Shown in pieces: positions 7,982-16,943 of a DNA stretch of 64,000 bases; the first letter of the stretch is position 1; each line of letters opens with the position of its first letter. The notes beneath the pieces were generated by a model, which had not been told where the DNA came from, ran no database searches, and saw only the letters and a list, made by a program, of their open reading frames with translations. Position numbers and translations under genes: made by a program. The DNA is from Roseiarcus sp035656495 (lineage in GTDB: Bacteria > Pseudomonadota > Alphaproteobacteria > Rhizobiales > Beijerinckiaceae). The DNA is taken from NCBI GenBank assembly GCA_035656495.1, contig DASRSL010000135.1, forward strand, positions 1 through 64,000. Reading direction: 5' to 3'.

Positions 7982-9505
7982 CTATCCAGTGGTCGCCAAG
8001 GTCATCACGCGTTCCGCATTGAGGGATGCACGGTCGAGTTCTCCGGCGATGCGGCCGCTTCGCATTACGAGCACGCGATCGCTGAGCGCGAGCACCTCAG
8101 GGAGTTCGGAGCTGACGAGCAAGATCGCGTGCCCCTCGCTTGCCAGACCAACGACGATTTCACTGATCTCCGCCTTCGCGCCAACGTCGACCCCCTTCGT
8201 TGGCTCATCGAGGATCAGGAGCTTCGGCGCCCGGGCGAGCCAGCGGCCGATGACGATCTTTTGCTGGTTACCCCCCGAGAGCGTCGATACGGGCCAGTTT
8301 GGCGAGGCCATTCGGACCCCGAGATTTGAAACGGTGTTCTTGAGAATGCGGTCTTCCGCTTTGCGGTTGATCAGTCCATGTGGTGAGACGGCCTCCAGGA
8401 CGGCCAAAGTCGCATTGGAGCGCACGCTGAGTCTCGCCACGAGCGCCTGGCGGTGGCGATCCTCGGGAATATAACCAATGCTGGCCTCCATGGCCGCCAC
8501 AGGATCGCCGCGTGGGAGCGCGACGCCTTCAACCGTGACGGCGCCCGAGTCGTAGAGGTCCGCACCAAATATGGCGTTGACGACCTCGCTCCGGCCTGCG
8601 CCGACGAGTCCCGCGAGCGTGACAATTTCGCCGGCCCGCACCTCGAACGATACATGATCGAAGACGCCGGCGCGGGTCAGGTTTTCGACCTTGAGGACAA
8701 CCGGTCCAGGCGTAACGGATTGGGTTGTCACCTGCTCGACATTGCGGCCGACCATCATACGAATCACAGCGTCACGATCGAGCTCGGCGGCTGGTCGGCT
8801 GCCGACAAGACGTCCATCCCGAAGGACAGTGATCCGATCGGCAATGGCGAAGACTTCCTCCAGCCAGTGCGATACAAAAACAATAGCCATTCCACGCGAG
8901 CGCAGGAGCGCGACCGTCTCGAAGAGCGCGTCGACCTCTCGGGTCGACAGCGAGGTCGTGGGCTCGTCCATAACGAGCACGCGGGACTCTTCGGCGATCG
9001 CACGAGCGATTTCGACCAGCTGCCTCTCGGCGGGGGAAAGTTGTCGCGCGAGCTTTCGCAACGAGACATTGGGCGCGACGTGACTCAGCGCGGATTCCGC
9101 CTGCCTCATCATCTCGGCCCTCGAGATCATGCCGAACCTCGCCGGCCATCGGCCGAGCAGCAGATTCTCAGCGACGGTCATGCTGGGAATGAGATGATGG
9201 TCTTGATGGATCGTCGCAATGCCGGCTTCATGCGCCGAGGCTGGATCTGGGCGGAGCGGCGCCCCATCGACTTGGATCTCGCCACGGTCGGGGGCGTAGA
9301 AGCCGGCCATCAGCTTGATGAGCGTTGATTTGCCGGCGCCATTCTCGCCAACCAGAGCGTTGACTTCGCCCAGGCGCGCCTCAAAAGAAACGTCATTGAG
9401 CGCAAGCACGCCTGGAAATGCCTTCGAAACTCGATCGGCGACGAGCACCGCGCCAACTTCGCCCTGGCCAATCCGCCCGATGTTCGTTCCTGTCACTGCG
9501 CTCAT
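7982..9505 (-). CDS. sugar ABC transporter ATP-binding protein (RbsA type, two ATPase domains)
   Basis: 507 residues, the usual size for tandem-domain sugar ATPases. The first domain has Walker A GENGAGKST and the Walker B region VLVMDEPTTSLS. Its signature is the divergent LSPAERQLVEIARA, as is usual in RbsA. The second domain has a degenerate Walker A (GLVGAGRSE) and a canonical signature LSGGNQQKIVIGRW followed by LLILDEPTKGVD. It powers uptake through the neighbouring permease. It begins 29 bases after the flavoprotein gene ends, so it is co-transcribed with it. Confidence 0.93.
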   Translation of the reverse strand: MSAVTGTNIGRIGQGEVGAVLVADRVSKAFPGVLALNDVSFEARLGEVNALVGENGAGKSTLIKLMAGFYAPDRGEIQVDGAPLRPDPASAHEAGIATIHQDHHLIPSMTVAENLLLGRWPARFGMISRAEMMRQAESALSHVAPNVSLRKLARQLSPAERQLVEIARAIAEESRVLVMDEPTTSLSTREVDALFETVALLRSRGMAIVFVSHWLEEVFAIADRITVLRDGRLVGSRPAAELDRDAVIRMMVGRNVEQVTTQSVTPGPVVLKVENLTRAGVFDHVSFEVRAGEIVTLAGLVGAGRSEVVNAIFGADLYDSGAVTVEGVALPRGDPVAAMEASIGYIPEDRHRQALVARLSVRSNATLAVLEAVSPHGLINRKAEDRILKNTVSNLGVRMASPNWPVSTLSGGNQQKIVIGRWLARAPKLLILDEPTKGVDVGAKAEISEIVVGLASEGHAILLVSSELPEVLALSDRVLVMRSGRIAGELDRASLNAERVMTLATTG

Positions 9506-9534
9506 GGCGACGTCTCTTTTGACCGCGCGCTACG

Positions 9535-11622
9535 TTAGAGGGCGGCCGCCAATGTGAAAGCCTCGAGGATTATGCTCTGAAGCAGACGAGGTGCGACGCA
9601 ATCTCCAACGCGCTCAATGCGAGCGCCGGACAGTTCGGGCGCGGACTTGAATTTTAGGAAGAGATCCTCGCGTGAACGGCGGCCGACCGCCGCCACGACC
9701 GAATCCACGTCGTCTATCCAGTGATCATCGCCGGGAATAAGGACATACTTGCCCCACCCGACGTCATCGCCGCTGCTAAACACCGCGCTGACTCGAACGC
9801 GGCGCTGCGCGATCTCTCTCACGACAATATTGGGGGTCAACCGGATCCCCTTGATTGCCGCCCGCCGCTGGAAGAGAGCGCGCGCGCCGCCTTCGAGTTC
9901 GGCGCCAATTGCTCCATGGGATGCGACGACCTCGACCGCGCAACCAGCGTCAGCAAGAAATTCGGCGGTTCCCGCCGCTTCCCAGTGTCCGTTCTCGTCA
10001 ATTACGACGACCTTGCCAGATGGCTTGACCGCGCGCGATAGAACCTCATCGACTGAAGCGACGAACGGCAAGTCCAGGCCTTCGATTTCGGGAAGGATTT
10101 GCCGGCCAAGGCGGCGCGCTTCGACTCCGCCGTCGTCGGCCCGCTTAGGCAGGTTCGGCTCAGAGCCGTTGGCGAGAACGATGGTGTCCGGCGCGAAGGC
10201 CGCAACGACCTTGGGCGTTGCTGTGACACCCTTGCGAACGTCGACCCCCGCCTCGACAATTTGTGTTTCGAGGGAAGATATGACCTCGCCGATGACCGCG
10301 TGCTCCGGCTGCGCGGCTGCCAACAGGACTTGGCCGCCGAGCTGGCGCGCGCTCTCAAGCAGGGTAACTCTGTGTCCCCGCTTGGCGGCAATTTCCGCGA
10401 CCTTGAGACCCGCTGGCCCTCCGCCGACCACAACCACTCGGCGCGGCTCTTCGGTCCTGGCGATAAGACGTTCGTTGATTTTCAGCTCGCGCCCAGCGGA
10501 AGGATTGTGGATGCAGCGAACCGCCTTTTCCTGCCCTACTTGATGTATGCAACCATCGTTACAGGCGATGCATAGCCGGATGAGATCCGGCCGACCGCGC
10601 GCGAGCTTGTTGGGTGTCTCTGGGTCGGCAATCAATTGCCTCGCCCATCCGACGAGGTCCGCCTCTCCCGCTTTCAGGATCGCTTCGGCCCGTTGCGTCG
10701 GGCCGACCCGCCCGAAGGCCACGACCGGAAGGTCGGTGGCCTTCTTCAGGGCGCGGTTCACCCGATCAAATACCTCGGGGGGCACCGCCGCGGGCGGTAT
10801 TTCCATCCAATAGCTCGAAAACGAGCCCGCATCCGAATTGAAATAGTCGATTGCACCGGTTGATTCCAGGGCACGGACCATCTCCCGACCATAGTCAAGA
10901 TCGTAGCCAAAAGCCGTGAACTCATCGAGGCAAATCCGAACTCCGAGCGGGGCGCCGCCGATGACCTTCTTGATCGCTTCAATAACTTCGAAGGAGAGGC
11001 GCATGCGGTTCTCAAACGAGCCGCCATAACGATCGGTCCGACGATTGAAGTAAGGCGACGCGAAGGAGCGCAGCAGGCCGTCATGGGCGATCTTGATTTC
11101 GATTCCGTCGAATCCAGCGTCCAGAATGTTGCGCGCGCTCATCGCAAAGCCAGATACGACAGCGCGTATATCGTCTTCATCGAGCGCCTTCGTGTTGAAG
11201 TGGCTCGATGGCTCAGGCATTTGAGTTGGCGCCCACATCAAATGCGGGGGATGTTCCAGCGAGGTGTGTCCGCCATGAGTCAGTTGGGCGAAGATTTTTG
11301 CGCCGTGCGAGTGAACGCCGGCGGCGACCTTTGCCATGCCGGGCACAATCGCGGGATCCCAAGCGTTGATAAAACGGCGCGACATCTTTCCGGTTGGATG
11401 GATTGCGTGGCTCTCGGTAACGATCAGGCCGACTCCACCGCGCGCCCGCTCCTCATGGTACGCGGCGAGGTCGTCAGTCGGCATCCCGTCGAGACTTCCA
11501 AGCGCCGTGAAATGCGGCTGAAACACCATACGATTGCGTAGCGAGACCGGGCCGACCGAGATCGGGGAAAAGAGATGGGGGAAGGCCACAGCCCCCGGAG
11601 CGCTGCCCGCGGTCGTGCTCAC
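9535..11622 (-). CDS. FMN/4Fe-4S/FAD oxidoreductase of the dienoyl-CoA reductase/TMADH family
   Basis: 695 residues in three parts. Residues 15-340 form an Old-Yellow-Enzyme TIM barrel (LFSPISVGPVSLRNRMVFQP, SPYFNRRTDRYGGSFENR). Cysteines 351, 354, 358 and about 370 (CIACNDGC, then RC) should bind a 4Fe-4S cluster. From about residue 394 an FAD/NAD domain with VVVVGGGPAGLKVAEIAAKR follows. Relatives reduce 2,4-dienoyl-CoA or oxidatively demethylate methylamines. The segment IKIAHDGLLRSFASP, in place of the HGAHGYL seen in enoate reductases, points toward the trimethylamine/dimethylglycine-dehydrogenase side (inference). Such an enzyme inside a sugar uptake operon is unusual. It probably acts on the imported compound or its aglycone. 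Confidence 0.85.
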   Translation of the reverse strand: MSTTAGSAPGAVAFPHLFSPISVGPVSLRNRMVFQPHFTALGSLDGMPTDDLAAYHEERARGGVGLIVTESHAIHPTGKMSRRFINAWDPAIVPGMAKVAAGVHSHGAKIFAQLTHGGHTSLEHPPHLMWAPTQMPEPSSHFNTKALDEDDIRAVVSGFAMSARNILDAGFDGIEIKIAHDGLLRSFASPYFNRRTDRYGGSFENRMRLSFEVIEAIKKVIGGAPLGVRICLDEFTAFGYDLDYGREMVRALESTGAIDYFNSDAGSFSSYWMEIPPAAVPPEVFDRVNRALKKATDLPVVAFGRVGPTQRAEAILKAGEADLVGWARQLIADPETPNKLARGRPDLIRLCIACNDGCIHQVGQEKAVRCIHNPSAGRELKINERLIARTEEPRRVVVVGGGPAGLKVAEIAAKRGHRVTLLESARQLGGQVLLAAAQPEHAVIGEVISSLETQIVEAGVDVRKGVTATPKVVAAFAPDTIVLANGSEPNLPKRADDGGVEARRLGRQILPEIEGLDLPFVASVDEVLSRAVKPSGKVVVIDENGHWEAAGTAEFLADAGCAVEVVASHGAIGAELEGGARALFQRRAAIKGIRLTPNIVVREIAQRRVRVSAVFSSGDDVGWGKYVLIPGDDHWIDDVDSVVAAVGRRSREDLFLKFKSAPELSGARIERVGDCVAPRLLQSIILEAFTLAAAL

Positions 11623-11715
11623 TGTATCATCCTTCTTTCTTGCACTTACCGAGGCTACCCTTTGCCTGGGCCGCCGTACTGTCTTGGTCGGGCGTTGTGA
11701 CGTCTCGCGACCCTG

Positions 11716-12720
11716 CTAAAGTCTGACTTCGCGGCCCTCGCGCGCCGACGTAGCGAAGGCGTCGAGAACGCGCATGTTGGCGAGGGAATCGGACGGCGGC
11801 AGCGGAACTGAAGACTTGTTCAACACCGCGTCGGCGAAGGCTTCAACAATGAGCTGATAATGGTCGAGAGAGGCTATCGTTTCCTCACTCCGTCTTCCGT
11901 CGGCGTCCATCGTAATGATCAGAGCCTCGCCGAGGCGCGTGCCAAGGCCTTGGATTATGGCGCGCGGAGCCTCGATGACGCCCTTGCGGCCTATGGCGCT
12001 GTAAAACCCGTTCCCAAACCCTTCGAACGAACAGCTGACAAGCGCCATGCGCGCTCCGGGAAACTCGAGAACGCCGCCGGCGGCTACGTCGACCGCGAAC
12101 CTGTCGTCGATCTTCCACCAGCCGCGAACTGCGACCGGTTCGACGCCGTAGACCATGCGTGCGACGCTGATCGTGTAGCAGCCCATGTCGAGCAGCGCTC
12201 CGCCGCCCAGCTCCGGCTTCAGCCGGACGTTGCTAGGATCGGGAGGGTTCATGATATCGACCGAAAGATGCGCTCGCACTTCGACGATTTCACCGATTGC
12301 TCCTGAGGCGACGAGCGCCAAAACCCGGCGGTGCTGCGGATGGAAGCGGTACATGAGGCCTTCCATCAGCGGGACGCCGCGGCGCTCGAAAGCCGCGACG
12401 ATCCGCGCCGCTTCATGATAGGTCGGCGCCAACGGCTTCTCGCAAAGGACCGGCTTGCCTGCCTCGGCAGCACGAACCGCCCACTCCAAGTGCATTGAAT
12501 TAGGAAGCGGGATGTAAACGGCGTCGACCTCAGGGTCATCGAGCAACGCTTCATAGCTGACCACCCGAACGCCCTCGGGTGCATTGACGGGCGCAGTAAG
12601 CTTGCGGCTCGCCAAAGCGACCAGGCGCCCGTTGCGGCTTCTGCGTATGCTTGGCGCGATGGCCTCCCCCGCGATCCAGGAGTTCGCGCCTAGAATGCCC
12701 CACCGCAAACGTTCATTCAT
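11716..12720 (-). CDS. Gfo/Idh/MocA family NAD(P)-dependent oxidoreductase
   Basis: 334 residues from the ATG at 12720. The N-terminal Rossmann part reads LRWGILGANSWIAGEAIAPS. It continues with VDAVYIPLPNSMHLEWAVRA and the family signature GKPVLCEKPLAPT, which contains the catalytic EKP lysine. The C-terminal half is the alpha/beta substrate domain (GGGALLDMGCYTISVARMVY). Members oxidise or reduce sugars, inositols or glycosides. This is the first gene of the operon driven from the lacI intergenic region. The frame is open further upstream to 12984, but that part crosses the operators and the divergent start and is not family-like. Substrate is unknown; the operon suggests oxidation of a sugar ring hydroxyl. 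Confidence 0.9.
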   Translation of the reverse strand: MNERLRWGILGANSWIAGEAIAPSIRRSRNGRLVALASRKLTAPVNAPEGVRVVSYEALLDDPEVDAVYIPLPNSMHLEWAVRAAEAGKPVLCEKPLAPTYHEAARIVAAFERRGVPLMEGLMYRFHPQHRRVLALVASGAIGEIVEVRAHLSVDIMNPPDPSNVRLKPELGGGALLDMGCYTISVARMVYGVEPVAVRGWWKIDDRFAVDVAAGGVLEFPGARMALVSCSFEGFGNGFYSAIGRKGVIEAPRAIIQGLGTRLGEALIITMDADGRRSEETIASLDHYQLIVEAFADAVLNKSSVPLPPSDSLANMRVLDAFATSAREGREVRL

Positions 12721-12763
12721 GGCGTCTTCCCGAGTGGCCAACTTGGCAAGCGCAATCCGGCTA

Positions 12764-12790
12764 TTTAATCGTTTGCGGAAATCGATTACG
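12764..12790. promoter_or_regulatory. two tandem LacI-family operators
   Basis: Two sites fit the general LacI-family operator TGNAANCGNTTNCA except at the outer bases: TTTAATCGTTTGCG (12764-12777) and GGAAATCGATTACG (12777-12790). Their central CG pairs are 13 bases apart, so two dimers could not easily lie on the same face. They sit 44-70 bases upstream of the oxidoreductase start and about 130 bases before lacI, as expected for control of the operon, and possibly of lacI itself, by the divergent regulator. Confidence 0.7.
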
Positions 12791-12916
12791 TTAGGGTGGA
12801 TCGCTGTGTCAAGGTCGATTCTGGTCAATGATTTTGCCGATCGGAAAAGCTGGCGTTCCGTCGGATTCGCCCGCAATGAGCGATAACGACCGGCAGGAAA
12901 GATCGATGGTTGGAAG

Positions 12917-14014
12917 ATGACGACAATACGGGATGTGGCCGAGGCGGCGTGCGTATCAACCGCCACCGTATCGCATGTGCTCAATGGGTCGCGCTTTGTC
13001 TTGCCTGAAACCAGAGAGCGCGTAGAGGAGGCGATCAGAACGTTGAATTATCGCCCTCATGGGGTGGCGCGGAGCCTGCGCCGCAGCCGCACCGCCACGA
13101 TTGGCGTGATGATCTCCGATATAGCCAATCCATTTTTCGCTGATCTTGTGCTTGGGGTCGAGGACGTCGTCCATCGCGACGCCGGGAACTACAATTTTAT
13201 TCTGTGTAATACTGAGGAGAATTCACAGAAGGAAAGAATGTACCTCGAGGTGCTGTCGCAGAAACGCATCGACGGCCTGATCCTTGCGTCAGCCGGCGGC
13301 AACATGAAGGCGATCCAGGACCTCTTGGCTGAAGGCCTGCCGATAGTTTGCGTTGACCGCGATGTTGAAGGGATTGAAGCCGACACGATTGTCATCGACA
13401 ATCAGGCTGCAGCGCTTTCGCTCGTTCGCCACCTCATTGCTGTCGGGCACCGCCGGATCGCAGTTTTGCGCGCGCGCCTAACCGCGAACTCGATCGACGA
13501 TCGCGTTGCCGGCTATCGCCTCGCCCTTGCCGAGGCTGGGCTTGCCGCTAATTCTCACGACGAGGCGGAGAGCGCATCAAACGTCGACGACGCTTGCCGC
13601 GCCGCCCACAGTCTCCTTACCTCGCCAAGTCGGCCAGGCGCTATCTTCTGCACCAACAATTTCATGACGCTCGGCGCGGTACGGGCCGTCACCGAACTGG
13701 GGTTGCATTGCCCCGAGGACGTCGCGGTGGCCGGAATTGACGATCTGCCATGGACCTCGGGGTTTCGGCCACGGCTCACGGTTATTGCTCAGCCGGCGCG
13801 CGCCATCGGCCGAGAGGCTGCGACGCTGCTCCTCGATCGCATCGCCAAGCGACGCGTCAGCAGGCCGGGGCGCCTCGTTCTTCCTTTCGAATTGCATGTG
13901 CGAGAATCCTGTGGCGCAGCGCTCGCCCGCGTCTCCGAAAAGGGTCGTCACACGCTGGTTAAAATTGCAGGCCGCCAGCATGAGGCTGGCTCGAGTTCTC
14001 AAACCTCAGCGTAG
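12917..14014 (+). CDS. LacI family transcriptional regulator
   Basis: 365 residues. The DNA-binding head is at residues 1-60 (TIRDVAEAACVSTATVSHVL, ending in a hinge helix with YRPHGVARSLRR). The rest is a periplasmic-binding-protein-like core (IGVMISDIANPFFADLVLGV; VAVAGIDDLPWTSGFRPRLT). It is divergent from the cluster A operon and is the natural user of the tandem operators. The 30-residue C-terminal tail after VRESCGAA is longer than usual. The end overlaps the convergent isomerase gene by nine bases. The effector is probably the imported compound or its first product. Confidence 0.93.
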   Translation: MTTIRDVAEAACVSTATVSHVLNGSRFVLPETRERVEEAIRTLNYRPHGVARSLRRSRTATIGVMISDIANPFFADLVLGVEDVVHRDAGNYNFILCNTEENSQKERMYLEVLSQKRIDGLILASAGGNMKAIQDLLAEGLPIVCVDRDVEGIEADTIVIDNQAAALSLVRHLIAVGHRRIAVLRARLTANSIDDRVAGYRLALAEAGLAANSHDEAESASNVDDACRAAHSLLTSPSRPGAIFCTNNFMTLGAVRAVTELGLHCPEDVAVAGIDDLPWTSGFRPRLTVIAQPARAIGREAATLLLDRIAKRRVSRPGRLVLPFELHVRESCGAALARVSEKGRHTLVKIAGRQHEAGSSSQTSA

Positions 14015-14848
14015 CGCCGCCTCTACGCCCTTCAGGTACGTCAGCGCACTCCGCGCATTGCGATCCGGCTCGATGTTACGGGCGGCGAAGCCGATCTCCA
14101 TTGTCACATAACCTTTGAAATCGATGTCCTTCAGCGCCTGCATCACGCCGACAAAGTCGATCACGCCTTCACCGGGCGGCTTGCGGTCGATGTCCGCGAA
14201 ATGCACATGGGCGAGATGCGGCGCCATCTCGTAGACATAGTCGGAACTGACTTCGTTGCGGTAGAGCGCGTGAAAGGTGTCGAACATCACCTTGACGTTG
14301 TCGAGCCCCGAATCTTGGCGCAATCTGAGGGCGTGGCCGGCGGTGTCGATCAGGTTGGAGTCGGCTGATGTCGGCTCGATGCACATGGTGACGCCCCTGG
14401 TGGCCGCATGCTTGCCGATCTCGACGATTGCTTCCAGCGTCCAACGTAGCGCATCGGCCAGCTCGACGCCGTAGGAGCGCCACCCGGCAACGTAAAGGAC
14501 TCGCTCGGCGCCGAGGTCATGGGCAAGATCAACCACCTCCTTGTAATGGGCGATCGCCGCGGCGCGCTCCTCCGGCAGGACCGAGCTTGGATTGTTACCG
14601 GGGCCGCCGCCCGGCGCCGGCAGAAGGGAGGACACCACCAGCCCTTCGCCGCTTATCATCTTCTTGAGCTCGCGCCGCCGAGCAGGGGACAGGTGGGCCG
14701 GAAAGGCATGCGGGGCGGCGCAACCGATTTCGATCGCGTCATAGCCTGCTCGAGCGATGCGCTTTGCCGCCTCCTCCAGCGGATAGGACGGCACCCAGAC
14801 CGGAAAACTCGAGTAGCACCAGGTATTAAATGAGTATTTAAAGGCCAT
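14006..14848 (-). CDS. sugar phosphate isomerase/epimerase (xylose-isomerase-like TIM barrel)
   Basis: 280 residues from the ATG at 14848, preceded by an excellent ribosome binding site (GGAGAGGAGGAAACC). The frame extends upstream but without family resemblance. The AP_endonuc_2 fold is recognisable from GYDAIEIGCAAPHAFPAHLS, VTMCIEPTSADSNLIDTAGH, KVMFDTFHALY, HLAHVHFADIDRKPPGEG and YVTMEIGF. These supply the Glu-Asp-His-Glu metal site. Members isomerise or epimerise keto-sugars, and some cleave 3-oxo-glycosides. It converges on lacI, overlapping by nine bases. Together with the Gfo/Idh/MocA enzyme it makes a usual oxidise-then-isomerise pair. Confidence 0.87.
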   Translation of the reverse strand: MAFKYSFNTWCYSSFPVWVPSYPLEEAAKRIARAGYDAIEIGCAAPHAFPAHLSPARRRELKKMISGEGLVVSSLLPAPGGGPGNNPSSVLPEERAAAIAHYKEVVDLAHDLGAERVLYVAGWRSYGVELADALRWTLEAIVEIGKHAATRGVTMCIEPTSADSNLIDTAGHALRLRQDSGLDNVKVMFDTFHALYRNEVSSDYVYEMAPHLAHVHFADIDRKPPGEGVIDFVGVMQALKDIDFKGYVTMEIGFAARNIEPDRNARSALTYLKGVEAALR

Positions 14849-15442
14849 GAAGGTTTCCTCCTCTCCTCGAAGAGCGCTGCTCCTGTGCTTTTCTTTGCGA
14901 ACGAGCTGCACGCATCGTCCGACTTGATCGGGCCAGCGGACTGGCCAAGGGTGAAATGTTAAGGCATGGAAAGGGCTCGGACCAGTGCAGGGCACTTGAT
15001 TCCGTATCTGCTCAATCCTCCCCTCCTGGTAAGAGCAACGCCGCGGTCGCTGCCCGTTCACGGGATCGACCCTCCCCGCCCCCGGCCGGCGCGAGACTCT
15101 TCCGGCGCCCCGCAGCGGCCCTTCCCGCCAACGGCTGAAGTGCAGGAGGCCGCCGCCGACGTGATGCCGCTCCCCCTCCGATCGCTGAAGCAGGCTAAGT
15201 CAAAACTCTCCCACGTGATGGGCCAACCCAAAAACTGGCGGAAAACTGCCCAGCCCTACCAACCGGTCAACATCCTCCGAAAGGGTGAAAAGGGTCTGAG
15301 CCCTGAGTCCTTTTGCGTAGTCGACTTCGCGCTCGCCGCATTCGGGAGTCGACACGCTGTAAAGCCCGGCAATCTCTCGCGCCGGACCATCAGTTCGACG
15401 CCGATCCTTTCCTCCCCGCAGAGCGCCGTAATGCTGTCGACG
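14849..15442. other. about 600 bases without a recognised gene
   Basis: Upstream of the isomerase gene lies its ribosome binding site and presumably its promoter (14855-14960). The remainder has open frames on both strands, but none shows family resemblance, a good start or consistent codon use. A decayed gene cannot be excluded. Confidence 0.35.
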
Positions 15443-15661
15443 ATGCAAATTGTGCAGGGCAATCGGGCGAAGTGGGCCCTGTGACCGTTGGACGCGCTCC
15501 CGCCCCCCTTGTGGGGGCGGGCAGGGGTGGGGGGTCGCGCTGCCGTCTCCGATAGGCGAGCCGACGCACAGCTTTCGAGGTCTGGCGCGACACCCCACCT
15601 TAATCCTCCCCCACAAGGGAGGAGGAAATCGACTTCGCCCGATTGCCCTATGCAAATTGTG
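15443..15661. repeat. inverted-repeat mobile element (copy 1) with 12-base target duplication
   Basis: The element spans 15456-15649. Its ends are perfect 18-base inverted repeats, AGGGCAATCGGGCGAAGT and ACTTCGCCCGATTGCCCT. Immediately outside, ATGCAAATTGTG occurs at both sides (15443-15454 and 15650-15661), as a target-site duplication would. Inside are G/C-run hairpins (CCCCCTTGTGGGGG) and no coding frame. A second, shorter copy is at 57797-57928. This is a non-autonomous, MITE-like element. Confidence 0.75.
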
Positions 15662-15721
15662 GTTTGCCCTGTCATCCGGTGGTATGATAACTTTACTCGG
15701 GAGGTAGACCTCTGAAGACGG

Positions 15722-16726
15722 ATGAACTCCATGCAGACGCGACGATTTGGACGAACTGGATGGTCGATCTCGGAGATCGGATTCGGTACTTGGCCCATCG
15801 GGTCCGCGTGGGGCCCGGTCAGCGAATCGGAATCGATCGCGGCGCTCCATGAAGCGCTCAACCGTGGCGTCGACTTCATCGACACCGCAGATGTCTATGG
15901 CGACCACACTTCGGAGATCCTCATCGCGCGGATGCTTAAGGAGAGGAAATCCGCGGGCAAGAGCGCGCCGATCGTCGCCACCAAGATTGGTCGACGCCTC
16001 CCTGCGCAGCAGGCCGCCTTGTTTACCTACTCGAATCTGGCGCCGTGCGTGGAGGACTGTCTGAAAAGTCTTTCCGTCGAAGCGCTCGACCTCGTGCAGC
16101 TGCACTGCCCTCCAATCGAAACCTACTACAGGCCCGAGGCGTTCGAGGCGATGGACCGCCTCCAGCGCGAGGGGAAGATTCGCTTCTACGGTGTCAGCGT
16201 CGAGAAAGTCGAGGAAGGGCTCAAGGCGCTGGAGTATCCCGGGGTGGTCAGCGTACAAATCGTCTTCAACATGTTCCGCCAGCGTCCAGCCGATCTCTTT
16301 CTGGAGCACGCCCGCGCGCGGCAGGTGGCGGTGATCTGCCGGGTGCCACTCGCGAGCGGGATGCTGACGGGCAAGTTCAATCCCGACACGAAGTTCGATC
16401 CGAGCGACCATCGCCAGTTCAACCGCCACGGCGAGGCATTCGATGTGGGCGAGACTTTCGCGGGCGTTCCTTACGAGGAAGGACTCGCGGCAGTGGAGGA
16501 AATCAGGCCGCTCGTGCCGGCGGGAGCGACCATGACTCAGATGGCTTTACGCTGGGTGCTTATGCATGACGCCGTGTCGGTCGTCATTCCTGGCGCGAAG
16601 AATCCGGGGCAGGCCCGCATGAACATTGAGGCGGCGGCTCGCGAACCTCTGTCGCCTGAGACGATGGCGCGGATCCGATCGATCTACGAGAGGCGCATCA
16701 AGTCTGCGGTGCATCAGCGTTGGTGA
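15722..16726 (+). CDS. aldo/keto reductase
   Basis: 334 residues, (beta/alpha)8 NADPH-dependent reductase. The catalytic tetrad can be placed: Asp and Tyr in FIDTADVYGDHTSE, Lys in IVATKIGRR and His in DLVQLHCPP. The C-terminal cofactor part reads SVVIPGAKNPGQARMNIEAA. A start at the third codon-in-frame ATG (15731, MQTRRFGRTGW) is equally possible. It lies just after the inverted-repeat element and before a broken second aldo/keto reductase. It probably reduces a sugar or aldehyde in the pathway served by the neighbouring importer, though it has no tight operon link. Confidence 0.9.
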   Translation: MNSMQTRRFGRTGWSISEIGFGTWPIGSAWGPVSESESIAALHEALNRGVDFIDTADVYGDHTSEILIARMLKERKSAGKSAPIVATKIGRRLPAQQAALFTYSNLAPCVEDCLKSLSVEALDLVQLHCPPIETYYRPEAFEAMDRLQREGKIRFYGVSVEKVEEGLKALEYPGVVSVQIVFNMFRQRPADLFLEHARARQVAVICRVPLASGMLTGKFNPDTKFDPSDHRQFNRHGEAFDVGETFAGVPYEEGLAAVEEIRPLVPAGATMTQMALRWVLMHDAVSVVIPGAKNPGQARMNIEAAAREPLSPETMARIRSIYERRIKSAVHQRW

Positions 16727-16943
16727 CCGAGAGCGCCTCGCTAGGGTGGGGCGTATGCGGCGGTCCCGTCGCGGATGTGGTGGGGATTGGGCTGGCGTAG
16801 TCTCCGGGTTTGCCTAGCCCAAGTGATTCCGTCGCTGACGCATCGGAACGGAGACCACGCCATGAAGAAGGATGCCATGAGGGAGGCGGGATTGGCGGAG
16901 ACGAATGCCTGCTGCAAGCGAACAGAGTCTAAGCTGCCATCCG

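Noticed and set aside
5825..14848. Reading cluster A as a known C-glycoside deglycosylation operon
   Set aside because: The oxidoreductase and TIM-barrel partner fit, but the small beta-sandwich subunit of the known deglycosidases is missing and the flavoprotein is unexplained by that model.
15200..16429. 409-residue minus frame across the inverted-repeat element and aldo/keto reductase
   Set aside because: It spans non-coding repeat DNA and runs antisense to a clear gene.
16727..16943. Possible insertion-sequence end before the broken aldo/keto reductase
   Set aside because: The stretch has a short frame beginning MKKDAMREAGLAETN, but no inverted partner, target duplication or transposase motif could be found.
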